From Bacteroidota bacterium (GTDB lineage: Bacteria; Bacteroidota; Bacteroidia; B-17B0; Aurantibacillaceae), in the NCBI GenBank assembly GCA_030681615.1, contig JAUXSA010000056.1:1-64000 (forward strand): 64,000 nt of DNA. Reading direction: 5' to 3'. Both the position numbers and the translations under genes were made by a program. The notes under the pieces are model-generated. The model did not search any database, was not told the DNA's origin, and saw nothing but the letters and a program-made list of their open reading frames with translations. Of the stretch, positions 32,780-42,600 are shown in pieces. How positions within the stretch are numbered: the stretch's first letter is position 1; each line of letters begins with the position of its first letter.

Positions 32780-34238
32780 TCGTGATGTTTTGTAAAAACT
32801 CTGTTAATCTATACGTCGCTAACGTATCTGTTTTACAATAATTGATGAGTTCTTCTTTAATTAGATCCCTTTCAACGGGGTTTGTTTCCAGTCGGAACAT
32901 GTCATAATATGCCATAGCTTCAAGGCCAGAGGTGATTTTAGAGTAATTAATGTCTTCTAACAAAACGCTTGATGCTGTCTTTAAAGAAAAATTGGTTTTA
33001 AAAGCCGGATGGTAATAACTGAAATCCAAAAACACATCAAACACATCAATGAATTTATTTTTTAATTCTTCGAGTTCAGGTTTTAATTCAACAAATAATT
33101 TCGCGAGGTTATTGATCACCATTTTTTCCATGGTACCGTCATAAACCAAAATAGATTTAAATGCTTTAGTGCTTTTAATTAATTCTTCTGCAAAATGTTT
33201 TCGTTCGTCAGTAGTATAATCAATAAAAATATTAGTGTGTGTTATGCCATCAAAAAAGCAAACCAAATAAGGCAATTGTTCAAAGGGTTTTGTACCATTT
33301 ATCTTTGGTATTGCAGGACCCCACATTTCCATATCCATCGCGGCCATTGGCGTTTCTATCTTTGCCAAAAAAGCTTTAATTCTTTCTTTATCTACTATGG
33401 GTTTATTCTCAAAATAAGCTTCTTTTATTTTGTAGATAATGGCTTTGGTGTCGTGTTTTTCGTCTATCTGATCAATTGTTCTGATGCCGCTGTTATACCA
33501 TTCAAATAATTTTTCTTTGTTCAATAATGGTAAATGAAAAATGCTATTATCGGCAACAGCTTCTTTCCAGCAATTACCAAAATAATCGCAGGTATATGGT
33601 TTAAAACACTGAGCCCCGATTGGAATATTTGGAATTTTATTTTGTTCTAAAGTTAATTGCGCGTTAAACAATTGATTTTCGAAATAAGGTAAATTCTTTT
33701 CGCTTTCGGCTTTAACACTGCGTTTTTTAAAGAGTTGTTTTGGGTTTATTTCGTTCTCAAAAACATAATCCTGGTTTAGCGTTACCAAAAAAAGATCTTC
33801 TAAATTGGATAAGGCATTTTTTAAAACATAATATTGCAAACAAGCATCTTTTAAATAGATCTCTGAAATTTTAAAAGAGCTTTTTACTTCGTAAGCAGTA
33901 TATTTTTCGTTCTCTAAACATAAAATATCTAACATTATTAAAGCGCCATTAAACGTAAATGTGGCTTCGTAAATTACCGGGGTTTTATTTTCAACTAAGG
34001 TTTTGGTCAATGCCAAAGCATCAGCCGAATTCTTAGTTTGTTTTGAAACATCGGTCCCGCCTGGAAATAAGGTTTGAGCCAGGTCGCCCACCTGGTGCCC
34101 ACGGTTAAAGGTAAGTTGTTTATCTACGCTTACTTTATCGCGCAAATAGGGATGCCTTTTGTAAAAGAAAAAAGCCTTCTGGCATTGTTCAAATTTAAGG
34201 TAAGCTGTTTTGCTTATAAGATCAAGAGGGTTACTCAT
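32775..34238 (-). CDS. DUF2779 protein: Cas4-like PD-(D/E)XK nuclease plus DEDD-type exonuclease domain
   Basis: 487 residues from ATG 34236-34238 (a TTG one codon earlier is the alternative). The N-terminal half looks like a RecB/Cas4 nuclease: acidic residues Glu 91, Asp 104 and the E-x-K of YEVKSS (Glu 117, Lys 119), with four cysteines (19, 211, 217, 223) placed as in 4Fe-4S nucleases (FEQCQKAFF, then CFKPYTCDYFGNCW). The C-terminal half has DMEMW (Asp 302, Glu 304), LVYDGTMEKMVI and YCKTDTLATY (Asp 471), the spacing of a DnaQ-like 3'-5' exonuclease. The family is DUF2779, predicted nucleases of unknown role. No partner gene is adjacent. The last codons lie in a repeat arm. Confidence 0.85.
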   Translation of the reverse strand: MSNPLDLISKTAYLKFEQCQKAFFFYKRHPYLRDKVSVDKQLTFNRGHQVGDLAQTLFPGGTDVSKQTKNSADALALTKTLVENKTPVIYEATFTFNGALIMLDILCLENEKYTAYEVKSSFKISEIYLKDACLQYYVLKNALSNLEDLFLVTLNQDYVFENEINPKQLFKKRSVKAESEKNLPYFENQLFNAQLTLEQNKIPNIPIGAQCFKPYTCDYFGNCWKEAVADNSIFHLPLLNKEKLFEWYNSGIRTIDQIDEKHDTKAIIYKIKEAYFENKPIVDKERIKAFLAKIETPMAAMDMEMWGPAIPKINGTKPFEQLPYLVCFFDGITHTNIFIDYTTDERKHFAEELIKSTKAFKSILVYDGTMEKMVINNLAKLFVELKPELEELKNKFIDVFDVFLDFSYYHPAFKTNFSLKTASSVLLEDINYSKITSGLEAMAYYDMFRLETNPVERDLIKEELINYCKTDTLATYRLTEFLQNITR

Positions 34239-34356
34239 CAAATTTTTCTATCGCCACTAAAACGAATTATGCAAATTTATGGCCTTTTTGCAGATATTAA
34301 ATCATTTTTTAATTCTTAAAGAATCATTAACTTCGGCTTCTTAAAAATAATTAACC

Positions 34357-36054
34357 ATGTCAACAACACCCGAAGGCCGCCAGATCATATTTAGTATGGT
34401 AAATGTATCAAAGATACATCCCCCGCAAAAACAAGTTTTAAAAGACATTTACATCTCCTTTTACTATGGTGCTAAAATTGGTGTTTTAGGTTTAAACGGT
34501 TCGGGTAAATCATCTTTACTGCGCATTATTGCGGGTATGGATAAGGATTATATTGGCGAGATCCACCAATCTCCGGGTTATTCTGTTGGTATGTTGGAGC
34601 AGGAACCCAAACTTGACGAAACAAAAACCGTAATTGAAATTGTACGAGAAGGCGTTCAAAAATATGTAGATATTTTAAATGAGTTTGAAGAAGTAAATAA
34701 CAAATTCGGCGATGAAGAGATCCTTAACGATCCGGATAAAATGGATAAACTCATTAACCGCCAGGCTGTATTACAAGAGCAAATAGATCAACACGATCTT
34801 TGGAACCTTGATAACCGTTTAGAGCGCTCTATGGACGCTTTACGTTGTCCTGAAAGTAACGCTTCTGTAAAAGTATTATCAGGTGGTGAGCGCCGCCGCG
34901 TGGCTTTATGCCGGTTGTTGTTACAGGAACCGGATATTTTATTATTAGATGAGCCTACCAATCACTTGGATGCTGAGAGTGTTGACTGGTTAGAACAACA
35001 TTTACAACAATATAAAGGAACTATTATTGCCGTAACCCACGATAGGTATTTCTTAGATAACGTGGCTGGCTGGATCTTAGAGTTAGATAGAGGGGAAGGT
35101 ATTCCGTGGAAAGGTAATTACAGCAGTTGGTTAGAGCAAAAAGGTGCGCGTTTAAAGCAGGAAGAAAAAACAGAAAGCAAACGTCAGAAAGTATTAGCAC
35201 GTGAGTTAGACTGGATCCGTCAGGGTGTTAAAGGTCGTGGTGTTAAGCAAAAAGCGCGTTTAAATAATTACGAAAAAATGATGGGCGAGGATTCCCGTGC
35301 AAAAGAAGACAACCTCGAGATCTTCATTCCTAACGGTCCGCGCCTTGGTAACGAAGTTATTGAAGCAATCAACGTTTCAAAAGCATTTGGCGACAGGTTA
35401 TTATATGAAGGATTGAATTTTAAATTGCCACCTGCGGGAATTGTTGGTATAATTGGGCCTAACGGTGCCGGTAAAACAACTTTGTTCCGTATGATCATGG
35501 GCGAAGAAAAACCAACCACCGGTGAATTTTTAGTTGGCCCAACTGTTAAGATCTCTTATGTAGATCAAAACCATAAAGAGTTAGATCCAAATAAAACAGT
35601 TTACGATGTAATTAGCGGCGGCCTCGATAATATTATTTTGGGAGGCAAGCCAATGAATTCAAGGGCTTATATTTCACGTTTTAATTTTGCAGGTAGCGAC
35701 CAGGGAAAAAAAGTTTCTGTGCTTTCGGGTGGAGAGCGTAATCGTTTGCATTTGGCAATGGCTTTAAAAGAAGAAGGAAACGTATTGTTATTAGATGAGC
35801 CTACCAATGATCTTGACGTTAATACATTACGCGCTTTAGAAGAAGGTTTGGAGAATTTTGCAGGTTGTGGCGTAATTATTAGTCACGATAGATGGTTTTT
35901 AGACCGTGTTTGTACACACATCTTAGCCTTTGAAGGCGATAGCTCTGTGTATTGGTTTGAGGGTGGCTATAGCGAATACGAAGAGAATCGTAAAAAACGT
36001 TTAGGTAATGTTGAGCCTAAAAGACCACGTTACAAGAAACTGGCTGTAAAATAG
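34357..36054 (+). CDS. ettA: Energy-dependent translational throttle protein EttA (ABC-F)
   Basis: 565 residues with two ABC ATPase domains and no membrane part, as in ABC-F proteins. Domain 1 has Walker A GLNGSGKSS, signature LSGGERRRVALCRLLL and LLLDEPTNHLDAES. Domain 2 has GPNGAGKTTLFRMIMG, LSGGERNRLHLAMAL and LLLDEPTNDLDVNTL. The arm and linker between the domains (ELDWIRQGVKGRGVKQKARL) are of the EttA type. EttA binds the ribosomal E site and gates entry into elongation by energy state. It is transcribed alone, divergent from the DUF2779 gene. Confidence 0.96.
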   Translation: MSTTPEGRQIIFSMVNVSKIHPPQKQVLKDIYISFYYGAKIGVLGLNGSGKSSLLRIIAGMDKDYIGEIHQSPGYSVGMLEQEPKLDETKTVIEIVREGVQKYVDILNEFEEVNNKFGDEEILNDPDKMDKLINRQAVLQEQIDQHDLWNLDNRLERSMDALRCPESNASVKVLSGGERRRVALCRLLLQEPDILLLDEPTNHLDAESVDWLEQHLQQYKGTIIAVTHDRYFLDNVAGWILELDRGEGIPWKGNYSSWLEQKGARLKQEEKTESKRQKVLARELDWIRQGVKGRGVKQKARLNNYEKMMGEDSRAKEDNLEIFIPNGPRLGNEVIEAINVSKAFGDRLLYEGLNFKLPPAGIVGIIGPNGAGKTTLFRMIMGEEKPTTGEFLVGPTVKISYVDQNHKELDPNKTVYDVISGGLDNIILGGKPMNSRAYISRFNFAGSDQGKKVSVLSGGERNRLHLAMALKEEGNVLLLDEPTNDLDVNTLRALEEGLENFAGCGVIISHDRWFLDRVCTHILAFEGDSSVYWFEGGYSEYEENRKKRLGNVEPKRPRYKKLAVK

Positions 36055-36125
36055 TGTCATTTGGACATAAATTATAAAAAACATAAAAAAAAAGATATAT
36101 TTATACTTACTAAAAAAAACCATTT

Positions 36126-37025
36126 ATGAATAATTTTAACGCTTCAAAAGTTTTAATTCCTGTAGATTTTAGCGAAACATCAATGTTGGCTATTAAGCAT
36201 GGTGCATTTACAGCACAGTTAGCGCAGGGTGATGTTTACTTATTACACGTAATTAATATTCAATTCTTTTCGCAGGATGTATTCCTGCCATCAGTAAGTG
36301 TTCATACACAAACTGATTTTGAGAAGATAGCCCAGGAAAGATTACTACAGTTAGGCGAACAGGTTAAATCAGAATATGGTGTAACTGTAGAGTGTATCAC
36401 AAAAATTGGTTCGCCAAATAAAGAGGTAGTTGATATAGCAAAAGAAATTGGCGCTACTTTAATTGTAATGGGAACTCATGGTTATTCTGCTTTAGAAGAA
36501 CTGGTAATTGGAAGTGTAGCATTAAAAGTGATCACAAAAGCACCTTGCCCTACAATGGCCATGAACAGTGAAGCGGATCATAAAGGTTACAATAAAATAT
36601 TATTGCCAATAGATACAAGTGCGCACTCGCGTCAAAAAGTAAATTACGCTATAGGCCTTGCTAAAAAATTCAGCGCTTCGGTGCACGCCATTGCTTTATT
36701 AGATAGTAATGAAGAAACAGAAAAGCCAGCTATGGAATTGATCTTGCATCAAATTGAATTGATCGCTAAAAAAGAAAATGTATCATATCATCATGATGTG
36801 GTTTCTGATGTTAAGAACAGGGCTACTGCAACTGTAAACTATGCTAATAAAATTGGTGCAGATATTATTGTAATTATGACCGATCAGGATGCTGAGTTAA
36901 GTGGTTTCTTTTTGGGTCCATATTCGCAACAGGTAATTCACTTAAGCAAAGTACCGGTAATTTGTATCAGACCAGTGGAGTCTGAGACCAATATGAGTAT
37001 TTTAGGTGGTACCAGCGGTATGTAA
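36126..37025 (+). CDS. Universal stress protein with two UspA domains
   Basis: 299 residues. UspA domain 1 covers about 1-145: KVLIPVDFSETSMLAIKHG, then the ATP-binding G-x2-G-x9-G type loop MGTHGYSALEELVIGSVALK. Domain 2 covers about 152-280: NKILLPIDTSAHSRQKVNYA, and its loop is divergent (MTDQDAELSGFFLGPYSQQV). The first domain thus looks nucleotide-binding, the second probably weaker. A tandem USP acts as a pseudo-dimer. It has its own promoter region with TATATTTA 40 bp upstream, one base from the -7 consensus, and is followed after 27 bp by a secreted protein. Confidence 0.93.
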   Translation: MNNFNASKVLIPVDFSETSMLAIKHGAFTAQLAQGDVYLLHVINIQFFSQDVFLPSVSVHTQTDFEKIAQERLLQLGEQVKSEYGVTVECITKIGSPNKEVVDIAKEIGATLIVMGTHGYSALEELVIGSVALKVITKAPCPTMAMNSEADHKGYNKILLPIDTSAHSRQKVNYAIGLAKKFSASVHAIALLDSNEETEKPAMELILHQIELIAKKENVSYHHDVVSDVKNRATATVNYANKIGADIIVIMTDQDAELSGFFLGPYSQQVIHLSKVPVICIRPVESETNMSILGGTSGM

Positions 37026-37052
37026 TAGCATTATTATATTAAATCTAATCCC

Positions 37053-38084
37053 ATGAAAAAATTATTATTATTACTTTTTGTAATGGCCAATTGCTTTGGC
37101 TTTTCTCAAAAACAAGCCGAGGTTAGTCTGGATCTGTTGGATGGCAACGTTATTAAAGGAACTACCAGTCTGGCAGATATTGAATTGGTAACAGCTTTCG
37201 GGAAATTACAAATTCCTATTTCAAAAGTTAGTCATATCGAAATTGGGATCGGAAAAGATAATTCGGTAAGTGAAAAAGTAAAAAGTAATTTAAAGATACT
37301 TTCTACAAGTACGGTTGAAGATACGCGCAAAGGCGCTTACAACGATCTTGTAAAAGTTGGTATTAAAGCTATTCCATTCATCCAGGATTTTTACAACGAT
37401 CCAAAAAATGTTTCGGGTGAAGATACTTACACGGGTGAATTCACTATTGATAATGCATTGTCTGAGATCCAATCTGCGAGCAACATTTCGGGCGATCTTC
37501 CAAAAGAAGATATTCTTACGATTGATAATATTTACGTAATGGGTGGCAATTACAATTTTACTAAACTGGATATTAAAACAGAATATGGTAGCTTAAGTGT
37601 ACCAAAAGAAAAGATAAAAACAATTGATATTACTGTTGCTACAGAACCTGGCTCAGGAGAATTTACTTTTAAATTAAATGCTACAAAACATATAAGCGGT
37701 AACACCAATGGTGGTTGGTTAAAAACGGGCGTCATGTTAAAGAACGGCCAGCGTTTTTCTCTTCAGTCAAATGGCGAAGTTACTTTGGCCAGCTTAAGTA
37801 ATTCTAAATACAAACCAGATGGCAGCAGTAAAGCTGAAACAGCTACAGAGTGGACAAAACCTTATGGCACAACAGACGATTACGAAAGCGGTTCAGGCGG
37901 TTATCCAAGCTATGGACAAGTTGTGTACAGAATAGGAGATGGTACAACCGAAAATTTAAAAGCAGGCGCTAAATTTAACAGCACAGCAAAAAAAAGCGGT
38001 ATGCTTTATATTTCTATTTACGAAACAGTTTACAACGCGGCCAACAAAGGCAGCTACAATGTTAAGTTAAGCTTAGGTAAATAA
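37053..38084 (+). CDS. Secreted protein with a C-terminal PA-IL/LecA-like domain
   Basis: 343 residues with signal peptide MKKLLLLLFVMANCFGFS. The N-terminal half has paired strand motifs that look repeated: VTAFGKLQIPISKVSHIEIG and IKTEYGSLSVPKEKIKTIDI. Between them is an alpha-helical segment with HEAT-like character (GAYNDLVKVGIKAIPFIQDF). The C-terminal part (about 220-343) resembles PA-IL-like domains: WLKTGVMLKNGQRFSLQSNG, GQVVYRIGDGTTENLKAG, and MLYISIYETVYNAANKGSYN. That domain binds sugar with calcium in LecA; whether it does here is inference. It is followed after 5 bp by the thioesterase gene. Confidence 0.75.
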   Translation: MKKLLLLLFVMANCFGFSQKQAEVSLDLLDGNVIKGTTSLADIELVTAFGKLQIPISKVSHIEIGIGKDNSVSEKVKSNLKILSTSTVEDTRKGAYNDLVKVGIKAIPFIQDFYNDPKNVSGEDTYTGEFTIDNALSEIQSASNISGDLPKEDILTIDNIYVMGGNYNFTKLDIKTEYGSLSVPKEKIKTIDITVATEPGSGEFTFKLNATKHISGNTNGGWLKTGVMLKNGQRFSLQSNGEVTLASLSNSKYKPDGSSKAETATEWTKPYGTTDDYESGSGGYPSYGQVVYRIGDGTTENLKAGAKFNSTAKKSGMLYISIYETVYNAANKGSYNVKLSLGK

Positions 38085-38089
38085 ACAAA

Positions 38090-38497
38090 ATGTTTGCTGC
38101 CTACCACACACAAATAGATCTGAAAATAGATTGGAGTGAGTTGGATCTTTTTGGGCATGTGAACAACGTTACTTTTTTTAAATACATCCAGGCTGCAAGG
38201 GTTAATTATTGTGAGTCTATTGGACTTACTTCCGTTAACGAAAAAAATAAATTAAGTTTTATCGTTGTGTCAACCAATTGCACCTTTAAAATTCCGCTGC
38301 AGTATCCGGGCAACGTAAAAGTATACTCTAAGATCGAAATGATCAAAAATTCCAGTTTCCAGTTATCGCATATAATAGTTGACGATGCTGGTAATATAGC
38401 CGCAGAATCTGCTGATACCATAGTTGTTTTTGATTATGAGAAAAAAAGCAAAGTAAATATTACTGATGCTTTAAAAGCAAAGATGGAGCAACGCTAG
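38090..38497 (+). CDS. Acyl-CoA thioesterase, hotdog fold (YbgC/FadM-like)
   Basis: 135 residues, the normal length of a 4HBT single-domain thioesterase. The active-site pattern is WSELDLFGHVNNVTFFKYIQ, in which the Asp and the H-V-N of the catalytic helix are kept. The strand VSTNCTFKIPLQYPGNVKVY follows. It should hydrolyse acyl-CoA; the chain length preferred cannot be read. The gene starts 5 bp after the secreted protein gene, so the two are probably cotranscribed. Confidence 0.9.
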   Translation: MFAAYHTQIDLKIDWSELDLFGHVNNVTFFKYIQAARVNYCESIGLTSVNEKNKLSFIVVSTNCTFKIPLQYPGNVKVYSKIEMIKNSSFQLSHIIVDDAGNIAAESADTIVVFDYEKKSKVNITDALKAKMEQR

Positions 38498-38633
38498 AAC
38501 TCAAAACAAGTAACGAAAGATTCCGAACGCCTTCTTAAAAACTAATCATAAATTGTGTAAAAAACCACCTTTGCAAGGAACAATATTTGCCTGTAAGCGT
38601 TAACTTTACAATTCAAAATTTTATTAAATTCTT

Positions 38634-39581
38634 ATGTCTAAAATAGAACATGTTACTTGTTTGATCATTGGTTCCGGTCCTGCCGGCTATACAGCGGCTA
38701 TATATGCTGCCCGCGCCGACCTTAAACCTGTTTTATATACCGGTTTAACCCCAGGTGGGCAATTAACCGAAACCACAGAAGTGGATAATTTTCCGGGATA
38801 TCCTAAAGGAATTACCGGACCTGAATTAATGGAAGATCTTAAAGCACAGGCAGAGCGCTTTGGTACGCAGGTAAGATTTGGATTGGCTACTAAAGTAGAT
38901 CTTAAATCCACACCCAAAAAAGTGTGGATTGATGAAACAATAGAATTGACCGCTGATACAGTAATTATCTCAACAGGTGCAAGTGCTAAGTGGATTGGAT
39001 TGGAGAACGAAACACGCCTGCGCATGAATGCCGGCGGGGTAAGCGCCTGCGCTGTTTGCGATGGTTTCTTCTTTAAAGGACAAGAGGTTGCAATTGTAGG
39101 AGCGGGCGATACCGCAGCAGAAGAAGCAACTTATCTTTCTAAATTATGTAAAAAAGTTTACATGATCGTTAGAAGAGGCGAAATGCGCGCGAGCAAAGCA
39201 ATGCAGAACCGTGTAAAAAACACACCGAACATTGAAATCTTATGGAACACTGAAACCGTTGATATACTTGGTAAGGATACGGTTGAAGGTGTAGTTGTGA
39301 AAAATAATGAAACCGGTGAGAACAGGACATTAACTGTAACTGGCTTTTTTGTGGCTATTGGTCACAAGCCAAACACTGATATTTTTAAAGACCAGTTAAA
39401 TATGGATGATTTAGGTTATCTAACTGTTGTTCCAGGAAGTTCAAAAACGAATATTGAAGGTGTTTATGCCGTGGGCGATTGCGCCGACAAAACATACCGT
39501 CAGGCGGTAACTGCTGCCGGTAGTGGATGTATGGGCGCTTTGGATGCTGAAAGATGGCTGGCATCATCCGGCGTACATTAA
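38634..39581 (+). CDS. trxB: Thioredoxin-disulfide reductase
   Basis: 315 residues. The FAD-binding motif is IIGSGPAGYTAAIYAARADL near residue 11, the redox centre is CAVC (Cys 139 and 142), the NADPH-binding motif is VAIVGAGDTAAEEATYLSKL, and the second FAD motif is GVYAVGDCADKTYRQAVTAA. It transfers electrons from NADPH to thioredoxin in the cytoplasm. All functional residues are present. Single gene, 136 bp after the thioesterase. Confidence 0.97.
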   Translation: MSKIEHVTCLIIGSGPAGYTAAIYAARADLKPVLYTGLTPGGQLTETTEVDNFPGYPKGITGPELMEDLKAQAERFGTQVRFGLATKVDLKSTPKKVWIDETIELTADTVIISTGASAKWIGLENETRLRMNAGGVSACAVCDGFFFKGQEVAIVGAGDTAAEEATYLSKLCKKVYMIVRRGEMRASKAMQNRVKNTPNIEILWNTETVDILGKDTVEGVVVKNNETGENRTLTVTGFFVAIGHKPNTDIFKDQLNMDDLGYLTVVPGSSKTNIEGVYAVGDCADKTYRQAVTAAGSGCMGALDAERWLASSGVH

Positions 39582-39697
39582 TTTTCGTAAGTATCTTGAG
39601 CGTTTAATCAAAAGTAAACTCGTAAAAAAAACTAAAAAGAGTTTATTTTTTTGTAACCAATTAAATGTTTAAGTTTATATAGTAATATTCCTTTAGG

Positions 39698-42600
39698 ATG
39701 AAGAGACTCTTGTACATACTTATTTTATTACCTTTTCTTACTTTTTCTCAGGCTCAAAAAAAATATCCTACATTACTTTGGAAAATTACAGGCAAAGATC
39801 TTAAAAAACCTTCTTACCTATATGGTACCATGCATGTAAGTAGTAGGGTGGCCTATCATTTATCAGAACAATTTTTTGACGCCTTAAAAAGTGTTGATGT
39901 TGTAGGCCTTGAAACTAATCCTGGTGATTGGTTGTTGAATATGGAAAAGACCGGTGAATTAGACCAGGCAAACCAAATTGTATCCAGTAATAATTATCGT
40001 AAAGATTTTTACCGTTCTACTTTCATGGCAAATTTTCCCGACAAACGTGTGTTGCAGGGAATTATAAGTTATGACCCCGATATTATAAACGGTTTATTGT
40101 ACAGGCATAATCGTAGTAAAGAAAATTTTGAAGAGAATACATATATTGATCTTTTTATTTACCAATCGGCTTCTAAATTAAATAAACAACTTATCAGTCT
40201 CGAAGATTTTGCGCAATCAGAAATAAAGGCACGCCTTTCAGCATTGCCGGATAGTGAGTTGAACGAAGATGAGAATTCTGAAAGCAGCAGTAACTATTAT
40301 TTTAACGGACAAAAAATTGAAGATTCTTACCGTGATGGAAATCTGGACGCTTTAGACAGTTTAAGTAAAAAAGCAAGTTCAAAGAACACGCAAAAATATT
40401 TGATAAACGACAGAAATGTGTTTTTTGTAAATACCATTGACTCTGTTCTGAAAACAAAATCGTTATTCAGTGGTGTAGGCGCGGCGCATTTACCGGGGGA
40501 GGAAGGCGTAATAGAATTGCTTCGAAAAAAGGGATATACTGTTGAGCCCGTGTTTCCTAAAAATTCAAAAAAGAGTGATGCTATTCGTGATGAGTTGGAT
40601 GCACTCGTAAAACCTGTAACATTTCAAAAACAATTTGTGAACGATTCTTCTATGGCCATGAACCTGCCGGGCAAATTGACACAAATTGTAAACTTCGAAA
40701 GTATTAAATATTATATCTATGCAGATATGATCAACGGTAGTTTTTATACTGTTGCAAGATTAAAACATTTTGGCCCTTTGTTCAATGTAAGCACCACGCA
40801 AATGATGCAAAAGGTAGATAGTTTGCTTTTTGAGAATATTCCTGGTAAAATAATCCTTAAAAAAGAAATTACTTCTAATAACGGTTTAAAGGGAATTGAG
40901 ATCGTAAATAAAACGCGTAGGGGTGATGAACAACATTACCAGATCTTTTTCTCGGATCTTGAAATGATCATGTTTAAGTTGGGCGGCAAGCAAAGTTATG
41001 CTACTGGTAGCGAAGCAAAACAATTCTTTAATTCAATACAATTTTTTTCAAAGGGACAAAGCATTGTAGATTTTACTCCAAAAACCAAAGGCTTTACAGT
41101 TAAAATTCCTGGCAATTATAATTATACAAAAAATAGCAGTTCATCTTCAAAAGGCTTAATAGAAGATCTGTATGCTTATAACACTACACTTAAACAGTTC
41201 TACGGCGTTAAACAAGCGGTTTATAATGATTTTGAATATTTGGAAGAAGATACATTTGAATTGAACCTTTTTTCGAAGAATATTTTAAAGAATTATAATT
41301 TCTCTGAGAATGTTTCGCGCGAAATTGTAAAAGAACAAAATTTACCCTGTATAAAATTCTCGGCAAAAAATAAAATGGGCTCTTATTTTTACGGCAAATT
41401 TTTTATTAAAGGGGTGCATTATTACTTGGCGTATTTCATTTCTGAAAAGGAAAGTAGTTTTAATAACGACTTTTTTACTTCTTTTAAATTAACCGATTTT
41501 GAATTTATTAACCCTATAAAAACTATAACAGATAACGATTATCATTTTAAAGTAAAAGATGAAGTAACGGTTAACGCCAGCAGCAAGTTTAACGAAGCTT
41601 ATGCTAAAGAGTACGAAACGGCTAAAGTAAAAAAGGAGAAGACCACTAACGATTACGATTATCATTCAAGCAATAAATCGTATTATTCCCCTTCAAGTAA
41701 CGAATATGTTAATATTACGTACGAAAAGTATAACGATTACGATTACCGTAATATAAATGAGATCGATCAAAGTATTAGTACTTCAATTAAAAATACAACA
41801 GGTTTATTAATTACAAATAAGGTAACAAATAATAAAGATGGTATCTATTCATACAAGTGTACTTTAAAAGATACTGCTACCTCACGAGTAATGGATGTAA
41901 AGATCTATTTTAAAAATGGTATCATGCAGGAGATAATTGCTCCTTATGATTCGGTTATTGGTTTAAAAGGCTGGACAAAAGATTTTATGGACAGCTTCAC
42001 TCCAAAAGATACTCTTATAGGAAAGAACATTTTTGAAAATAAATTTTCTACTTTGCTCAACGATTTGTGCAGCACCGATACAGTTGCACGTCAAAGAGCT
42101 AACTCATCCTTGCTGAACTCGATCAGTATGAATAAAGTTTATATTGATGAATTTATTAAATTTATTGGAGGTAAAAATTTAAGTCTTGTAAGCGAAGATA
42201 GTCGCGCACAATTATTTGTAAATGGTGGTACAATGGCCAGCAACAAAATAATTGAGCCTTACAAAAATTTATACAAACAATATACCGATAGTTTTTATTT
42301 GCAATTGTGTATGTTGAAAGGTTTGGCCTATTTAAAAACCCCGGCATCATTCGCGGCCTTTAATAATCTTATTTTAAACGAAACCCCTTTAGTTGGCGAA
42401 GTAACTATTGTATCGGATGTATTTGCAGTTTTACATGATTCGTTAGAGTTGTGTAAGAACTTTTTTCCGGGCATGCTGGTATTAACTAAATATGATGAAT
42501 ACAAAGACGCCGTTTACACGTTGATGTCGGAACTGGTAAATAAAAAAATAATTGCATCAGCTGCCTACCTTACACAGAAAGATAATATTCTGGCGGATGC

